Shown: positions 56,246 through 64,000 of the stretch, one piece after another
Position numbering within the stretch: the first letter of the stretch is position 1
Layout of the letters: each line of letters opens with the position of its first letter
DNA from: Gilliamella sp. App6-5
GTDB taxonomy: Bacteria > Pseudomonadota > Gammaproteobacteria > Enterobacterales > Orbaceae
Direction: 5' to 3'
Length of the DNA: 64,000 bases
NCBI RefSeq assembly: GCF_001690525.1
Contig: NZ_LZGT01000069.1
Location: 1 to 64,000 of the forward strand
Translations under genes and position numbers: made by a program
The notes under the pieces: model-generated
What the model saw: only the letters and a program-made list of their open reading frames with translations
What the model was told of the DNA's origin: nothing
Databases searched by the model: none

Positions 56246-57139
56246 ATGAAGCGCCCAGATTATAGAGCATTACAAGCATTAGATGCAGTGATAAAAGAAC
56301 GAGGATTTGAACGAGCAGCAGATAAACTGTGTATTACACAACCTGCGGTATCGCAACGCATTAAACAGTTAGAAAGTTTTTTTGGTCAGCAATTGTTGGT
56401 TAGAACTATTCCCCCAAAAGCCACTAAGCAAGGTGAGCATCTTTTAGGATTATTGCACCAAGTTGAGTTATTAGAACAACAATGGTTGGGTGATAATGAA
56501 CAAAACTCAACGCCATTGTCATTATCTATTGCAATCAACGCTGATTCTTTAGCGACTTGGCTATTACCTGCGTTAAAGCCTGTTTTAGATAAGAATATTT
56601 TACGTTTTGATATTCAAGTAAAAGATGAAGAGCATACTTTAGAATTGCTACGCTTAGGTACAGTCGTTGGTGCAATTAGTATTCAAGCTAACCCTTTACC
56701 AGGCTGTTTGTCTGATTTATTAGGTGCATTAGACTATATTTTTGTGGCTTCGCCTGATTTTGCTAAAAAGTACTTCCCACATGGTGTGACTCGGTCATCG
56801 TTATTAAAAGCGCCTGCTGTTGCGTTTGACCATTTAGATGATATGCATCAGGCTTTTTTGCAAGAAAATTTTAATCTTACCCCAGGTAGTGTGATTTGCC
56901 ATATTACCAGTTCATCCGAGGCTTTTGTACAATTAGCTAAACAAGGTTCAGCTTGTTGTATGCTGCCAAAGTTACAGGTTGAACAAGAGTTAAAAAACGG
57001 TGAGTTGGTTAATTTAACAGAAGGGTTATATCAAAGGCGTATGCTATATTGGCATCGTTTTGCGCCAGAAAGTAGCGTAATGCAAACTATTTCTGAAACT
57101 TTAATTGATTATGCCCAAAATACATTATCACAACCTTAA
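56246..57139 (+). CDS. argP: LysR-type regulator ArgP
   Basis: ArgP (IciA) activates arginine export and, depending on lysine or arginine, other genes. The 297 residues match E. coli ArgP in length and closely in sequence: [40 protein letters not shown] (helix-turn-helix), [14 protein letters not shown] and [15 protein letters not shown]. The divergent position next to rpiA is conserved. E. coli ArgP sits opposite rpiA in the same way, so assignment is firm. Confidence 0.96.
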   Translation: MKRPDYRALQALDAVIKERGFERAADKLCITQPAVSQRIKQLESFFGQQLLVRTIPPKATKQGEHLLGLLHQVELLEQQWLGDNEQNSTPLSLSIAINADSLATWLLPALKPVLDKNILRFDIQVKDEEHTLELLRLGTVVGAISIQANPLPGCLSDLLGALDYIFVASPDFAKKYFPHGVTRSSLLKAPAVAFDHLDDMHQAFLQENFNLTPGSVICHITSSSEAFVQLAKQGSACCMLPKLQVEQELKNGELVNLTEGLYQRRMLYWHRFAPESSVMQTISETLIDYAQNTLSQP

Positions 57140-57172
57140 GCTTTGGAGCACAAATAATAGATAATTAGATGG

Positions 57173-57213
57173 TTTTATACTAAAACGCATACTTTCCTGA
57201 AACTTTTTGACAA
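57173..57213 (+). repeat. 40-bp dispersed repeat, copy 3
   Basis: TTTTATACTAAAACGCATA followed by CTTTCCTGAAACTTTTTGACAA lies in the 104-base gap between argP and hemE. It differs from copy 2 at 43345 by only two or three bases. Confidence 0.8.
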
Positions 57214-57243
57214 ACTAACATCTTTACTTAAAGAGCTGAGGAT

Positions 57244-58317
57244 ATGAGCCAATTAAAAAATGACCGTTATTTACGTGCTTTGCAATGTTTGCCTGTAGAT
57301 TACACGCCGATTTGGATGATGCGCCAGGCGGGCCGCTATTTGCCAGAGTATCGTCAGTTAAGAGCCAAAGCAGGTGATTTTATGACGATGTGTCAAACAC
57401 CAGAATTAGCTTGCGAAGTCACTTTACAGCCATTACAGCGATTTGATCTTGATGCTGCTATTATCTTTTCTGATATTTTAACTATTCCTGATGCTATGGG
57501 ACTTGGCTTATATTTTGAGTCGGGCGAAGGTCCAAAATTTGCAAAATCGATATCGTGTCTGTCCGATATTAAACAGTTACCCATCCCTGATCCTGAGCAA
57601 TCACTTAAATATGTGATGGATGCGATTCGATTAACGAAAAAAGAACTCAATGGTAAAGTTCCATTAATAGGCTTTTCAGGGAGTCCATGGACATTAGCAA
57701 CCTATATGATTGAAGGGGGCAGTAGCAAAACATTTACTAAAATCAAAAAAATGCTCTATAGTGAGCCCAAAGCACTGCATTTGCTACTTGAAAAGCTCGC
57801 CAATAGTATTGCGTTATATTTAAATGCGCAAATCCAAGCTGGAGCGCAATCAATTATGATTTTTGATACATGGGGTGGCGTATTGAGCCATCAAAGTTAT
57901 CAAACATTTTCACTTGACTATATGCAATTAATTTTGTCGCAATTAAAGCAAGGTAAAAAAAGTGAAGTTATAACCTCGTATATCCCTGTCACTTTATTTA
58001 CTAAAGGGGGGGGATTATGGCTGGATAGTATAATCCACACTGGCTGTGATGCAGTGGGGGTGGATTGGACGGTGAATTTAAGCCAGATCACCAAAAAAGG
58101 GCAAGTGGCGGTGCAAGGGAATTTAGATCCTTCCGTTTTGTATGCAGAAAAACAAACAATTGAATCCAATGTAGAAGCCGTTCTTAGTGAATTTGGTCAT
58201 CACAATGGACATATTTTTAATTTAGGGCATGGTATTCACCAAGATATCCCCATAGAACATGTACAGCATCTAATTGAAGCAGTACATCGGCAGTCAAAAA
58301 GGTTTCATCATGATTAA
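57244..58317 (+). CDS. hemE: Uroporphyrinogen decarboxylase
   Basis: HemE removes four carboxyls from uroporphyrinogen III to give coproporphyrinogen III in haem synthesis. The 357-residue protein (E. coli 354) has the substrate arginine motif [48 protein letters not shown] and [16 protein letters not shown]. The Shine-Dalgarno is GAGGAT. The 8-base overlap with the downstream yjaG-like gene suggests coupling; nfi, found next to hemE in E. coli, is missing. Confidence 0.98.
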   Translation: MSQLKNDRYLRALQCLPVDYTPIWMMRQAGRYLPEYRQLRAKAGDFMTMCQTPELACEVTLQPLQRFDLDAAIIFSDILTIPDAMGLGLYFESGEGPKFAKSISCLSDIKQLPIPDPEQSLKYVMDAIRLTKKELNGKVPLIGFSGSPWTLATYMIEGGSSKTFTKIKKMLYSEPKALHLLLEKLANSIALYLNAQIQAGAQSIMIFDTWGGVLSHQSYQTFSLDYMQLILSQLKQGKKSEVITSYIPVTLFTKGGGLWLDSIIHTGCDAVGVDWTVNLSQITKKGQVAVQGNLDPSVLYAEKQTIESNVEAVLSEFGHHNGHIFNLGHGIHQDIPIEHVQHLIEAVHRQSKRFHHD

Positions 58318-58903
58318 AAATCCTGTTCAATTAAGAGTAGAAAAGTTACCACAATGGCAACAACGTTTATTTATGGTTTGCCTGTGCGAACGGATGTATC
58401 CCAATTTTGTTTTTTATTGTCAACAACAGCAAAATGACGATGATGCAAAAAGTTACAAAAAAATACTAGATTTAGTTTGGGAATCATTATTAGTTGAAGA
58501 TGTAAAAATCAATTTTGATTTACAGCTTGAAAAATTAGAAGCGATAATTCCTATTGTCACTGAAGATAGCCCTTATATGATTTATCCAGCTATCGATGCT
58601 TGTCAGGCGCTTGGTGAGGTTTTACACTCTTATTTGAGTGGTGAAATGGCCGAGCATACCGCTAAAGTAAGTAGCATATCGGCAACCACCATTGCTGAAT
58701 TTGAAATGACTAAAACTAATGTTAATCTTTCACCAGATGCGCAACAAACTTTACCTAGTGTAATTGATGAATTTGATCTACAGTGGGAGATATTACGATT
58801 ATTGCGTGATGAAAATAATGAGATGATTACGCTCATAAAAGGTTTAAAAGATGAAATTCGAGCATCTGGAGTAAGTAATATTGGTGTTTTTTTGGGCGGT
58901 TAA
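58310..58903 (+). CDS. yjaG: YjaG-like DUF416 protein
   Basis: A 197-residue soluble protein. The opening [20 protein letters not shown] and [10 protein letters not shown] are characteristic of YjaG (DUF416), whose function is unknown. The ATG at 58310 lies within the hemE stop region; an in-frame upstream start at 58274 would bury a dozen codons in hemE and has no family support. Order hemE-yjaG-hupA follows E. coli. Confidence 0.92.
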   Translation: MIKNPVQLRVEKLPQWQQRLFMVCLCERMYPNFVFYCQQQQNDDDAKSYKKILDLVWESLLVEDVKINFDLQLEKLEAIIPIVTEDSPYMIYPAIDACQALGEVLHSYLSGEMAEHTAKVSSISATTIAEFEMTKTNVNLSPDAQQTLPSVIDEFDLQWEILRLLRDENNEMITLIKGLKDEIRASGVSNIGVFLGG

Positions 58904-59009
58904 GCGGTTTAAAGTGTAATTTTTTTATTTTTTATTAAATTTTTCTTTAATATTAGATGAATATAGACTACATTTAACCGCAATGTAATCTAAACACTGT
59001 TTACAGTAG

Positions 59010-59034
59010 CGAAGCTAAATTTTAGCTTCGTTTA
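59010..59034 (+). terminator. Terminator before hupA
   Basis: A 9-bp stem CGAAGCTAA/TTAGCTTCG with a three-base loop and a short T tail lies 107 bases after the yjaG stop. Bases 59033-59038 (TATAAT) directly after could also serve as a -10 element for hupA, though no -35 box is well spaced. Confidence 0.75.
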
Positions 59035-59077
59035 TAATGTTAACTTTAACAATAAAATAATATGTAAGGATATACCC

Positions 59078-59350
59078 ATGAATAAAACAGAACTTGTCGA
59101 CGCTATTGCTAGTAAAGCTGATATTACTAAAGTTGCTGCTAAGACAGCATTGGAAGCGACACTAGCGGCTATTACTGAATCATTAAAAGCTGGTGAACCA
59201 GTTCAATTAGTTGGTTTTGGTACCTTTAAAGTTAATGATCGCAAAGCACGTACTGGTCGTAACCCAAAAACGGGTAAAGAAATTAAAATTGAAGCAAGTA
59301 AAGTACCTGCATTCGTATCAGGTAAAAGTTTAAAAGAAGCAATCAAATAA
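59078..59350 (+). CDS. hupA: DNA-binding protein HU
   Basis: HU is a small basic nucleoid protein that bends and wraps DNA. The 90 residues start [20 protein letters not shown] and contain the family signature [20 protein letters not shown], in the DNA-binding arm, and end [10 protein letters not shown]. The location after yjaG identifies it as the HupA (alpha) form. Shine-Dalgarno AAGGA precedes the ATG. Confidence 0.97.
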   Translation: MNKTELVDAIASKADITKVAAKTALEATLAAITESLKAGEPVQLVGFGTFKVNDRKARTGRNPKTGKEIKIEASKVPAFVSGKSLKEAIK

Positions 59351-59391
59351 GTTGCTTTTTATCTTTCTGTCAATTTGATTGATAGAAGAAT

Positions 59392-59418
59392 AGGTCATAG
59401 GGTATAGCCTTATGACCT
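59392..59418 (+). terminator. Hairpin after hupA
   Basis: An 8-bp perfect stem AGGTCATA/TATGACCT that can extend by two GC pairs across a bulge lies about 40 bases after the hupA stop. The T tail is weak. A 12-base palindrome CTTTCGCGAAAG follows at 59423-59434. Confidence 0.5.
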
Positions 59419-59525
59419 TATCCTTTCGCGAAAGAAAAAACGCATAAAATAGCATATCTGTTAGTTTTTTTATCCTATTTATAAACAATATTGGCTCCTA
59501 ACTAAAATTTATACTGTTAATCATT

Positions 59526-60011
59526 TTAAACAGTTATTTCAATCAATTTGGCTTGTAATATATCGGCTAAATCTTGAGGAGTAAGTTCAATTTCTAATCC
59601 TCTTTTGCCACCTGATATGAACATTGTTGTGTGATGATTGGCACTTAAATCAATGAGTGTGGGGAGTTGCTGCTTTTGACCCAGTGGACTAATTCCTCCC
59701 ACCAAATAACCCGTTACCTTTTGGGCTAAATTAGCATCAGCTAAATCTATTTTTTTACAGTTTAGTGCTTTGGCCACTTTTTTTAGATCTAAATGACACT
59801 CAACTGGCAATACGCAAACCGCTAACTTCTTATTGTTACCGTTCAAACTCACAACCAGCGTTTTGAATACTTGCGCAGCAGTGACATTTAAACTGGGATC
59901 AAGTTTATCAACCGCTTCTTGTCCGTAGTTGGTTTGATTTGGGTCATGCTTATACTGATGAATGTTAAATTTAGTTTTTAACTTCTTTAGTAAATTAATC
60001 GCTGGAGTCAT
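59526..60011 (-). CDS. ybaK: Cys-tRNA(Pro)/Cys-tRNA(Cys) deacylase YbaK
   Basis: YbaK clears Cys mischarged on tRNA-Pro. The 161-residue protein (E. coli 159) begins [20 protein letters not shown] and has the YbaK/EbsC core [51 protein letters not shown] and the C-terminal [17 protein letters not shown]. The lysine of QVFKTLV is the active-site residue of the family. Short gaps lie on both sides. Confidence 0.94.
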   Translation of the reverse strand: MTPAINLLKKLKTKFNIHQYKHDPNQTNYGQEAVDKLDPSLNVTAAQVFKTLVVSLNGNNKKLAVCVLPVECHLDLKKVAKALNCKKIDLADANLAQKVTGYLVGGISPLGQKQQLPTLIDLSANHHTTMFISGGKRGLEIELTPQDLADILQAKLIEITV

Positions 60012-60055
60012 AGCTGTTATCCAATAGATTTAATTAAATCAATGCATGGCAAATG

Positions 60056-60087
60056 ATATCTTTACCAACTAAAGTTGGTAAAGATAT
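60056..60087 (-). terminator. Terminator of the YciC-like gene
   Basis: A perfect 15-bp inverted repeat ATATCTTTACCAACT/AGTTGGTAAAGATAT with almost no loop lies seven bases beyond the stop of the minus-strand membrane gene. The T tail is short. Confidence 0.75.
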
Positions 60088-60093
60088 GAATGA

Positions 60094-60918
60094 TTAAAGA
60101 ATTAATTTGTGGTCTTCTTGATGTTTATCATCATTGTTAGGAGGTAATGTTGAGTTAGTTGAATGAGTTATTAGCGAATAAAGACGATAGAAAAAGCTAG
60201 TAACAAAAATATCAAAAAAGATAGTACAGAAAGAAAAGACTGTATTAAGGACAAAATTGTCATCATCAAACGCCATAGCTAATTGAGTTAAAATTATCAC
60301 AAATGCTAGGTAGATTAATGTCATCAAAATACCCTGACGCCACTGTGTTTTTGATAACTGCATGCTTAATGAAAGTGACTCAAAAATATTGTTTGGACGA
60401 GGTTCAACCTGCGAAGCAAAAAAGAAGTTACAAAAGATAATCAAAAATAGGATTGAAACCAAAAGTACTAAAAAAATTAATATAACAATAAGCGCTTTAG
60501 GTAAAAGTAAACTTAAACTAATAAGCACTATAGATAACATAAGTGTGACTAAAAATATAAAGATACCAATGATAAGATAAAAAAGAATAATTTTTAACGT
60601 ATTTGATAATGCTTTAGATAGTAATAGATTTAAATTAAGTCTATCGCTGGCATAAAGATTAGAAATGGTTGCAATACTAATTGCTTTTAAAATAATACCG
60701 ATTAACAATGTCAATATGACGAATGAAAAATAGTTCGTTAAGTCATATGAAAGATTGATTTGTTCGGCAAGATTTTGTTTATCAAAGAAAGAATTAAAAA
60801 ACGTATGGACTAAAGCTAATACTAGACTAACAAGAGCAAATTGCGTAATACGATTACGAATAAAATTGCGCGTTTGCGTAAAAATTAAAGGAAAAGAGAT
60901 TTTTTTTTGCATTTCCAT
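60094..60918 (-). CDS. YciC-like (UPF0259) membrane protein
   Basis: A 274-residue inner-membrane protein with about six hydrophobic helices. The pattern (an N-terminal FIRNRITQFALVSLVLALVH helix, a paired long LLLPKALIVILIFLVLLVSI segment, and the late SQVEPRPNNIFESLSLSMQL, then TQWRQGILMTLIY) follows the YciC/UPF0259 family. Function is unknown. It ends in a hydrophilic tail (STLPPNNDDKHQEDH). Between it and glyS lies a hairpin (60934-60956). Confidence 0.7.
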   Translation of the reverse strand: MEMQKKISFPLIFTQTRNFIRNRITQFALVSLVLALVHTFFNSFFDKQNLAEQINLSYDLTNYFSFVILTLLIGIILKAISIATISNLYASDRLNLNLLLSKALSNTLKIILFYLIIGIFIFLVTLMLSIVLISLSLLLPKALIVILIFLVLLVSILFLIIFCNFFFASQVEPRPNNIFESLSLSMQLSKTQWRQGILMTLIYLAFVIILTQLAMAFDDDNFVLNTVFSFCTIFFDIFVTSFFYRLYSLITHSTNSTLPPNNDDKHQEDHKLIL

Positions 60919-60933
60919 ATAAGTTCCTTATAG

Positions 60934-60956
60934 GTGGTAACCGATTTAGTTACCAC
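60934..60956 (-). terminator. Hairpin between glyS and the YciC-like gene
   Basis: An 8-bp perfect stem GTGGTAAC/GTTACCAC with a seven-base loop lies about 30 bases beyond the glyS stop. On the minus strand the tail is not T-rich, so it may be a weak terminator or an RNA-stability hairpin. Confidence 0.5.
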
Positions 60957-60985
60957 TATTATTTTTGAATGATTAAATTCGAAAA

Positions 60986-63055
60986 TTAAGCTTGTAATAA
61001 TGAAATATCAGCGACTTTTAAGAATAAGTTTTGTAGCTTTTTCAGAAGTGCTAACCGATTAAGTTTGATTTGTTCATTGTCAACCATAACCATGACAGAA
61101 TCAAAAAACGCATTCACCGTTTCTTTTAGTGACGATAATTCAACTAATGCATCTTGATAACGACCTTCATTAAAATAAGGTGAAAGCTTATCGGTTAAAA
61201 TTACCAATTTTTTAGCTAATTCGCCTTCAGCGCCTGCTTCTAGCAAGGCTGCATTGATCTGCTCTGGAATAGCAATCTCGGCTTTAGATAAGATATTTGA
61301 TACTCGTTTATTCGCTTCTGCTAATGATGAGGATTCTGGCAAGGTTCTAAAGTGAGTGACTGCTTTAATGCGCGCATCAAAATCAGCTGGTTTTGTTGGA
61401 TTAAGCGCTAAAACCGCTTGAATAGTATCAATGGCAAAGCCTTGTTCTTGATACCAAGCGCGGAAACGACCTTGCATAAAATTAACAATATCTTCAACTA
61501 CATTTTTATTATTCAGTTTTTCGCCATATAACGATGTGGCATAATTGGCTAATTCAACAAGATCTAAAGGTAATACCTTTTCGACAATAATTCGTAAAAT
61601 ACCAATCGCAGCACGTCGCAATGCAAAAGGATCTTTATCACCTTTAGGATGCTGACCAATGCCAAAAATACCAGCTAGAGTATCCATTTTTTCAGCGATA
61701 GAAACCGCACAAGACACCGCCGTACTCGGTAATTCATCACCTGCAAAACGCGGTTTATATTGTTCTTCAATAGCGGTTGCAACTTCACTGCTTTCGCCAT
61801 CTTTAAGTGCCAAATAGCGCCCCATAATACCTTGCGTTTCAGGAAACTCAAAAACAGTATTAGTCACTAAATCACATTTAGTCAACTTACCCGCTCGTTT
61901 AGCTTGCTCAACATTGGTACCTATATGTTCAGCAATAAAACCAGATAAGGCTTCAATACGAAGTGATTTATCTTTAACTGTACCCAATTGTTGTTGGAAT
62001 AATACCGTATCAAGGCGAGGCAAACGATCTTCTAAACGTTGTTTTAAATCGGTTTGATAAAAGAATTCAGCATCAGCAAGGCGTGGGCGAACCACTTTTT
62101 CATTACCCGAAATCACAACTTGTGGATCTTTCGACTCAATATTCGCCACAAAAATAAAGTTTGGTAATAATTTGCCTTGTTTATCATAAACAGGAAAGTA
62201 TTTTTGATCCCCTTTCATGGTATAAACCAGTGATTCGGCTGGAACTTGTAAAAATCGCTCTTCAAATTTAGCGGTTAGTACAACAGGCCATTCAACGAGA
62301 GAACAGACTTCTTCAAGTAGCGTGTCAGTTAAATCAGCCTTACCATGAAGTTTAGCCGCTTCGCTTTCAGCTTGTTGCTTAATCATAGCTTTTCGCTTGT
62401 CATAATCAGCAATGACTTTACCACGCTGTTCCAAAATTTCGGGATACTGATCGGCATTATCGATAGTGAACTCTTGTTCCCCCATAAAACGGTGACCACG
62501 AATAACGCGGTTTGACTCAATATCTAAAATGGTACCAGTCACCAGCTCATCACCATACAACATGGTGACCGTATGGCATGGACGAATAAATTCGACTTGA
62601 CGAGCAGCCCAACGCATTGGTTTAGGGATAGGTAATTTGCTTAATGCTGTTTTAACCATATCACATAAAAGATTAACTACTGGTTGACCTTTTTGATTGT
62701 GAGTATAAGAAAGCCATTCGCCTTTATCGGTTTTTATACGCTGGGCTTGATCAACGGTAATACCACAACCTCGCGCCCAACCTTCGGCAGCTTTAGTTGC
62801 ATTACCATTGGCATCAAATGCCGCACTGACCGCAGGACCGCGTTTAACAATTTGGCTATCAGGTTGTGTGTTATTTAAATTTAAGACTTTTAACGCTAAA
62901 CGGCGAGGAGATGCATACCAAAGTACTTCGCCATGTTCTAAATTGGCATTATCAAGCTGCTGTATAAAATTAGCCGCAAAGCTTTCTGCTAAAGTGCGGA
63001 GTGATTTTGGTGGTAACTCTTCGGTACCAATTTCCACTAAAAATGTTTTTTGCAT
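60986..63055 (-). CDS. glyS: Glycine-tRNA ligase beta subunit
   Basis: The beta subunit of the tetrameric bacterial-type glycyl-tRNA synthetase; it binds tRNA. The 689 residues equal E. coli GlyS. The start [20 protein letters not shown] is typical, as are [27 protein letters not shown] and the HD-like segment [19 protein letters not shown]. The C-terminal anticodon-binding DALR-like part has [16 protein letters not shown]. It lies 13 bases after glyQ in one operon. Confidence 0.98.
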   Translation of the reverse strand: MQKTFLVEIGTEELPPKSLRTLAESFAANFIQQLDNANLEHGEVLWYASPRRLALKVLNLNNTQPDSQIVKRGPAVSAAFDANGNATKAAEGWARGCGITVDQAQRIKTDKGEWLSYTHNQKGQPVVNLLCDMVKTALSKLPIPKPMRWAARQVEFIRPCHTVTMLYGDELVTGTILDIESNRVIRGHRFMGEQEFTIDNADQYPEILEQRGKVIADYDKRKAMIKQQAESEAAKLHGKADLTDTLLEEVCSLVEWPVVLTAKFEERFLQVPAESLVYTMKGDQKYFPVYDKQGKLLPNFIFVANIESKDPQVVISGNEKVVRPRLADAEFFYQTDLKQRLEDRLPRLDTVLFQQQLGTVKDKSLRIEALSGFIAEHIGTNVEQAKRAGKLTKCDLVTNTVFEFPETQGIMGRYLALKDGESSEVATAIEEQYKPRFAGDELPSTAVSCAVSIAEKMDTLAGIFGIGQHPKGDKDPFALRRAAIGILRIIVEKVLPLDLVELANYATSLYGEKLNNKNVVEDIVNFMQGRFRAWYQEQGFAIDTIQAVLALNPTKPADFDARIKAVTHFRTLPESSSLAEANKRVSNILSKAEIAIPEQINAALLEAGAEGELAKKLVILTDKLSPYFNEGRYQDALVELSSLKETVNAFFDSVMVMVDNEQIKLNRLALLKKLQNLFLKVADISLLQA

Positions 63056-63068
63056 AATCTTTTAATTC

Positions 63069-64000
63069 CTACTTTGATGCACTTTCGTTAGACTGTGAAT
63101 TTTGGCACATAGGAAATCCAAGTGCTTCACGTGATGCGTAATAGGCTTCCGCCACCATTTTGGTTAATGTTCTGATGCGTAAAATATAACGTTGTCGCTC
63201 TGTCACTGAAATCGCTTTACGTGCATCAAGTAAATTAAAACAGTGGGCGGCTTTTAAAATACGTTCATAAGCTGGTAGTGGAAGTGGTTTTTCTAACTCA
63301 AGCAAAAATTTTGCTTCTTTTTCGTGTTGCTCAAAACAATAAAATAAAAATTCAACATTCGCATATTCAAAATTATAAGTGGATTGCTCAACTTCGTTTT
63401 GGTGAAATACATCGCCATAAGTGGTTTTACCAAATACACCATCGCTCCAAACTAAATCATAAACGCTATCCACTCCTTGAATATACATCGCTAAGCGTTC
63501 AAGCCCATAAGTGATTTCACCAGTAACAGGCTTACATTCAAGTCCACCAACTTGTTGAAAGTAAGTAAATTGGGTTACTTCCATCCCATTTAACCAAACT
63601 TCCCAACCTAGCCCCCATGCCCCGAGTGTTGGGTTTTCCCAATTGTCTTCAACAAAACGAATATCATTAACAGTGGGATCAAGTCCTAACTGTTTTAACG
63701 AGCCTAAATACAGCTCTTGGATATTATCAGGAGAAGGTTTTAAGATAACTTGAAATTGGTAATAATGTTGTAACCTATTTGGATTTTCGCCATAGCGGCC
63801 ATCTGTTGGGCGTCGCGATGGTTGAACATAAGCGGCATTAATGGGTTCTGGCCCCAGTGCGCGTAAGCAGGTCATAGGGTGAGAAGTCCCGGCACCAACT
63901 TCCATATCTAAAGGCTGAATCACAGTGCACCCCTGATTGGCCCAGTAATCTTGTAATGTAAGAATTAACCCCTGAAAGGTTTTGACATTAAACTTTTGCA
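63069..64000 (-). CDS. glyQ: Glycine-tRNA ligase alpha subunit (start codon cut by window edge)
   Basis: The catalytic alpha subunit of glycyl-tRNA synthetase. The minus strand at the window end reads TG CAA AAG TTT, so the A of the ATG lies at base 64001; the rest is complete (about 310 residues). [19 protein letters not shown], then [40 protein letters not shown] and [20 protein letters not shown] are close to E. coli GlyQ. The product should be functional; only the window truncates it. Confidence 0.97.
   Translation of the reverse strand, partial: QKFNVKTFQGLILTLQDYWANQGCTVIQPLDMEVGAGTSHPMTCLRALGPEPINAAYVQPSRRPTDGRYGENPNRLQHYYQFQVILKPSPDNIQELYLGSLKQLGLDPTVNDIRFVEDNWENPTLGAWGLGWEVWLNGMEVTQFTYFQQVGGLECKPVTGEITYGLERLAMYIQGVDSVYDLVWSDGVFGKTTYGDVFHQNEVEQSTYNFEYANVEFLFYCFEQHEKEAKFLLELEKPLPLPAYERILKAAHCFNLLDARKAISVTERQRYILRIRTLTKMVAEAYYASREALGFPMCQNSQSNESASK

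Noticed and set aside
59423-59434. CTTTCGCGAAAG palindrome as an operator
   Set aside because: Short and single, lies in a gap after hupA with no promoter nearby; a chance palindrome cannot be excluded.

Overview
The window reads as an AT-rich gammaproteobacterial chromosome. Several enterobacterial gene neighbourhoods are intact: tuf-secE-nusG, secM-secA-mutT, lolA/rarA, smpB/ratA-rnfH, serA-rpiA/argP, hemE-yjaG-hupA, srlAEBDMR and nrdAB. Low GC, Gilliamella-like gene content and heavy decay of insertion sequences suggest Orbaceae (insect-gut symbionts). This placement is inferred from gene content and base composition, not from a database search. I see no rRNA, tRNA, tmRNA or CRISPR array.

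Layout. 1-2.0 kb: end of tuf, then secE and nusG, closed by strong terminators. 2.2-3.5 kb: a divergent HPP-family membrane protein and TetR regulator around a perfect palindrome. 3.5-9.9 kb: yheS and an OPT transporter on the minus strand, then mazG, a small unknown gene and a glutathione-transferase-like gene. 9.9-11.8 kb: an IS-scarred stretch holding one acidic orphan gene. 11.8-14.5 kb: trmB, an NfsA-like nitroreductase and a histidine phosphatase. 14.9-17.0 kb: a dead gal operon, with galE carrying one nonsense codon, galT in pieces, galK gone and galM reduced to its tail. 17.2-21.3 kb: coaD, rlmD, relA. 21.3-22.9 kb: folA and a glycosyltransferase on the minus strand. 23.2-29.6 kb: a small unknown gene, a Tat-type multicopper oxidase, a divergent secM, secA, mutT and a DUF4177-like gene. 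29.9-31.8 kb (minus): ratA, rnfH, zur and two small DMT-type transporters. 31.8-34.8 kb: smpB, lolA, rarA.

35.1-38.5 kb and 50.6-54.0 kb each carry a tandem pair of secreted proteins. All four belong to one paralogous family with a lectin-like or adhesin-like C-terminal part. After the first pair lies a 194-bp tandem repeat array built from transposase relic sequence, then nrdAB preceded by two NrdR boxes 31 bp apart. 43.7-45.7 kb (minus): mutH, an FMN reductase and dps. 45.9-50.0 kb: the complete sorbitol PTS operon and its regulators. 54.0-57.1 kb: serA and rpiA (minus), argP (plus). 57.2-59.4 kb: hemE, yjaG, hupA. 59.5-64.0 kb (minus): ybaK, a YciC-like membrane protein, glyS and glyQ; glyQ loses only the first base of its start codon to the window edge.

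The most unusual content is the four-member secreted family with gene-conversion-like patterning, the divergent SecM, the fossil gal operon, and the transposase-derived tandem array just upstream of the nrdAB control region.
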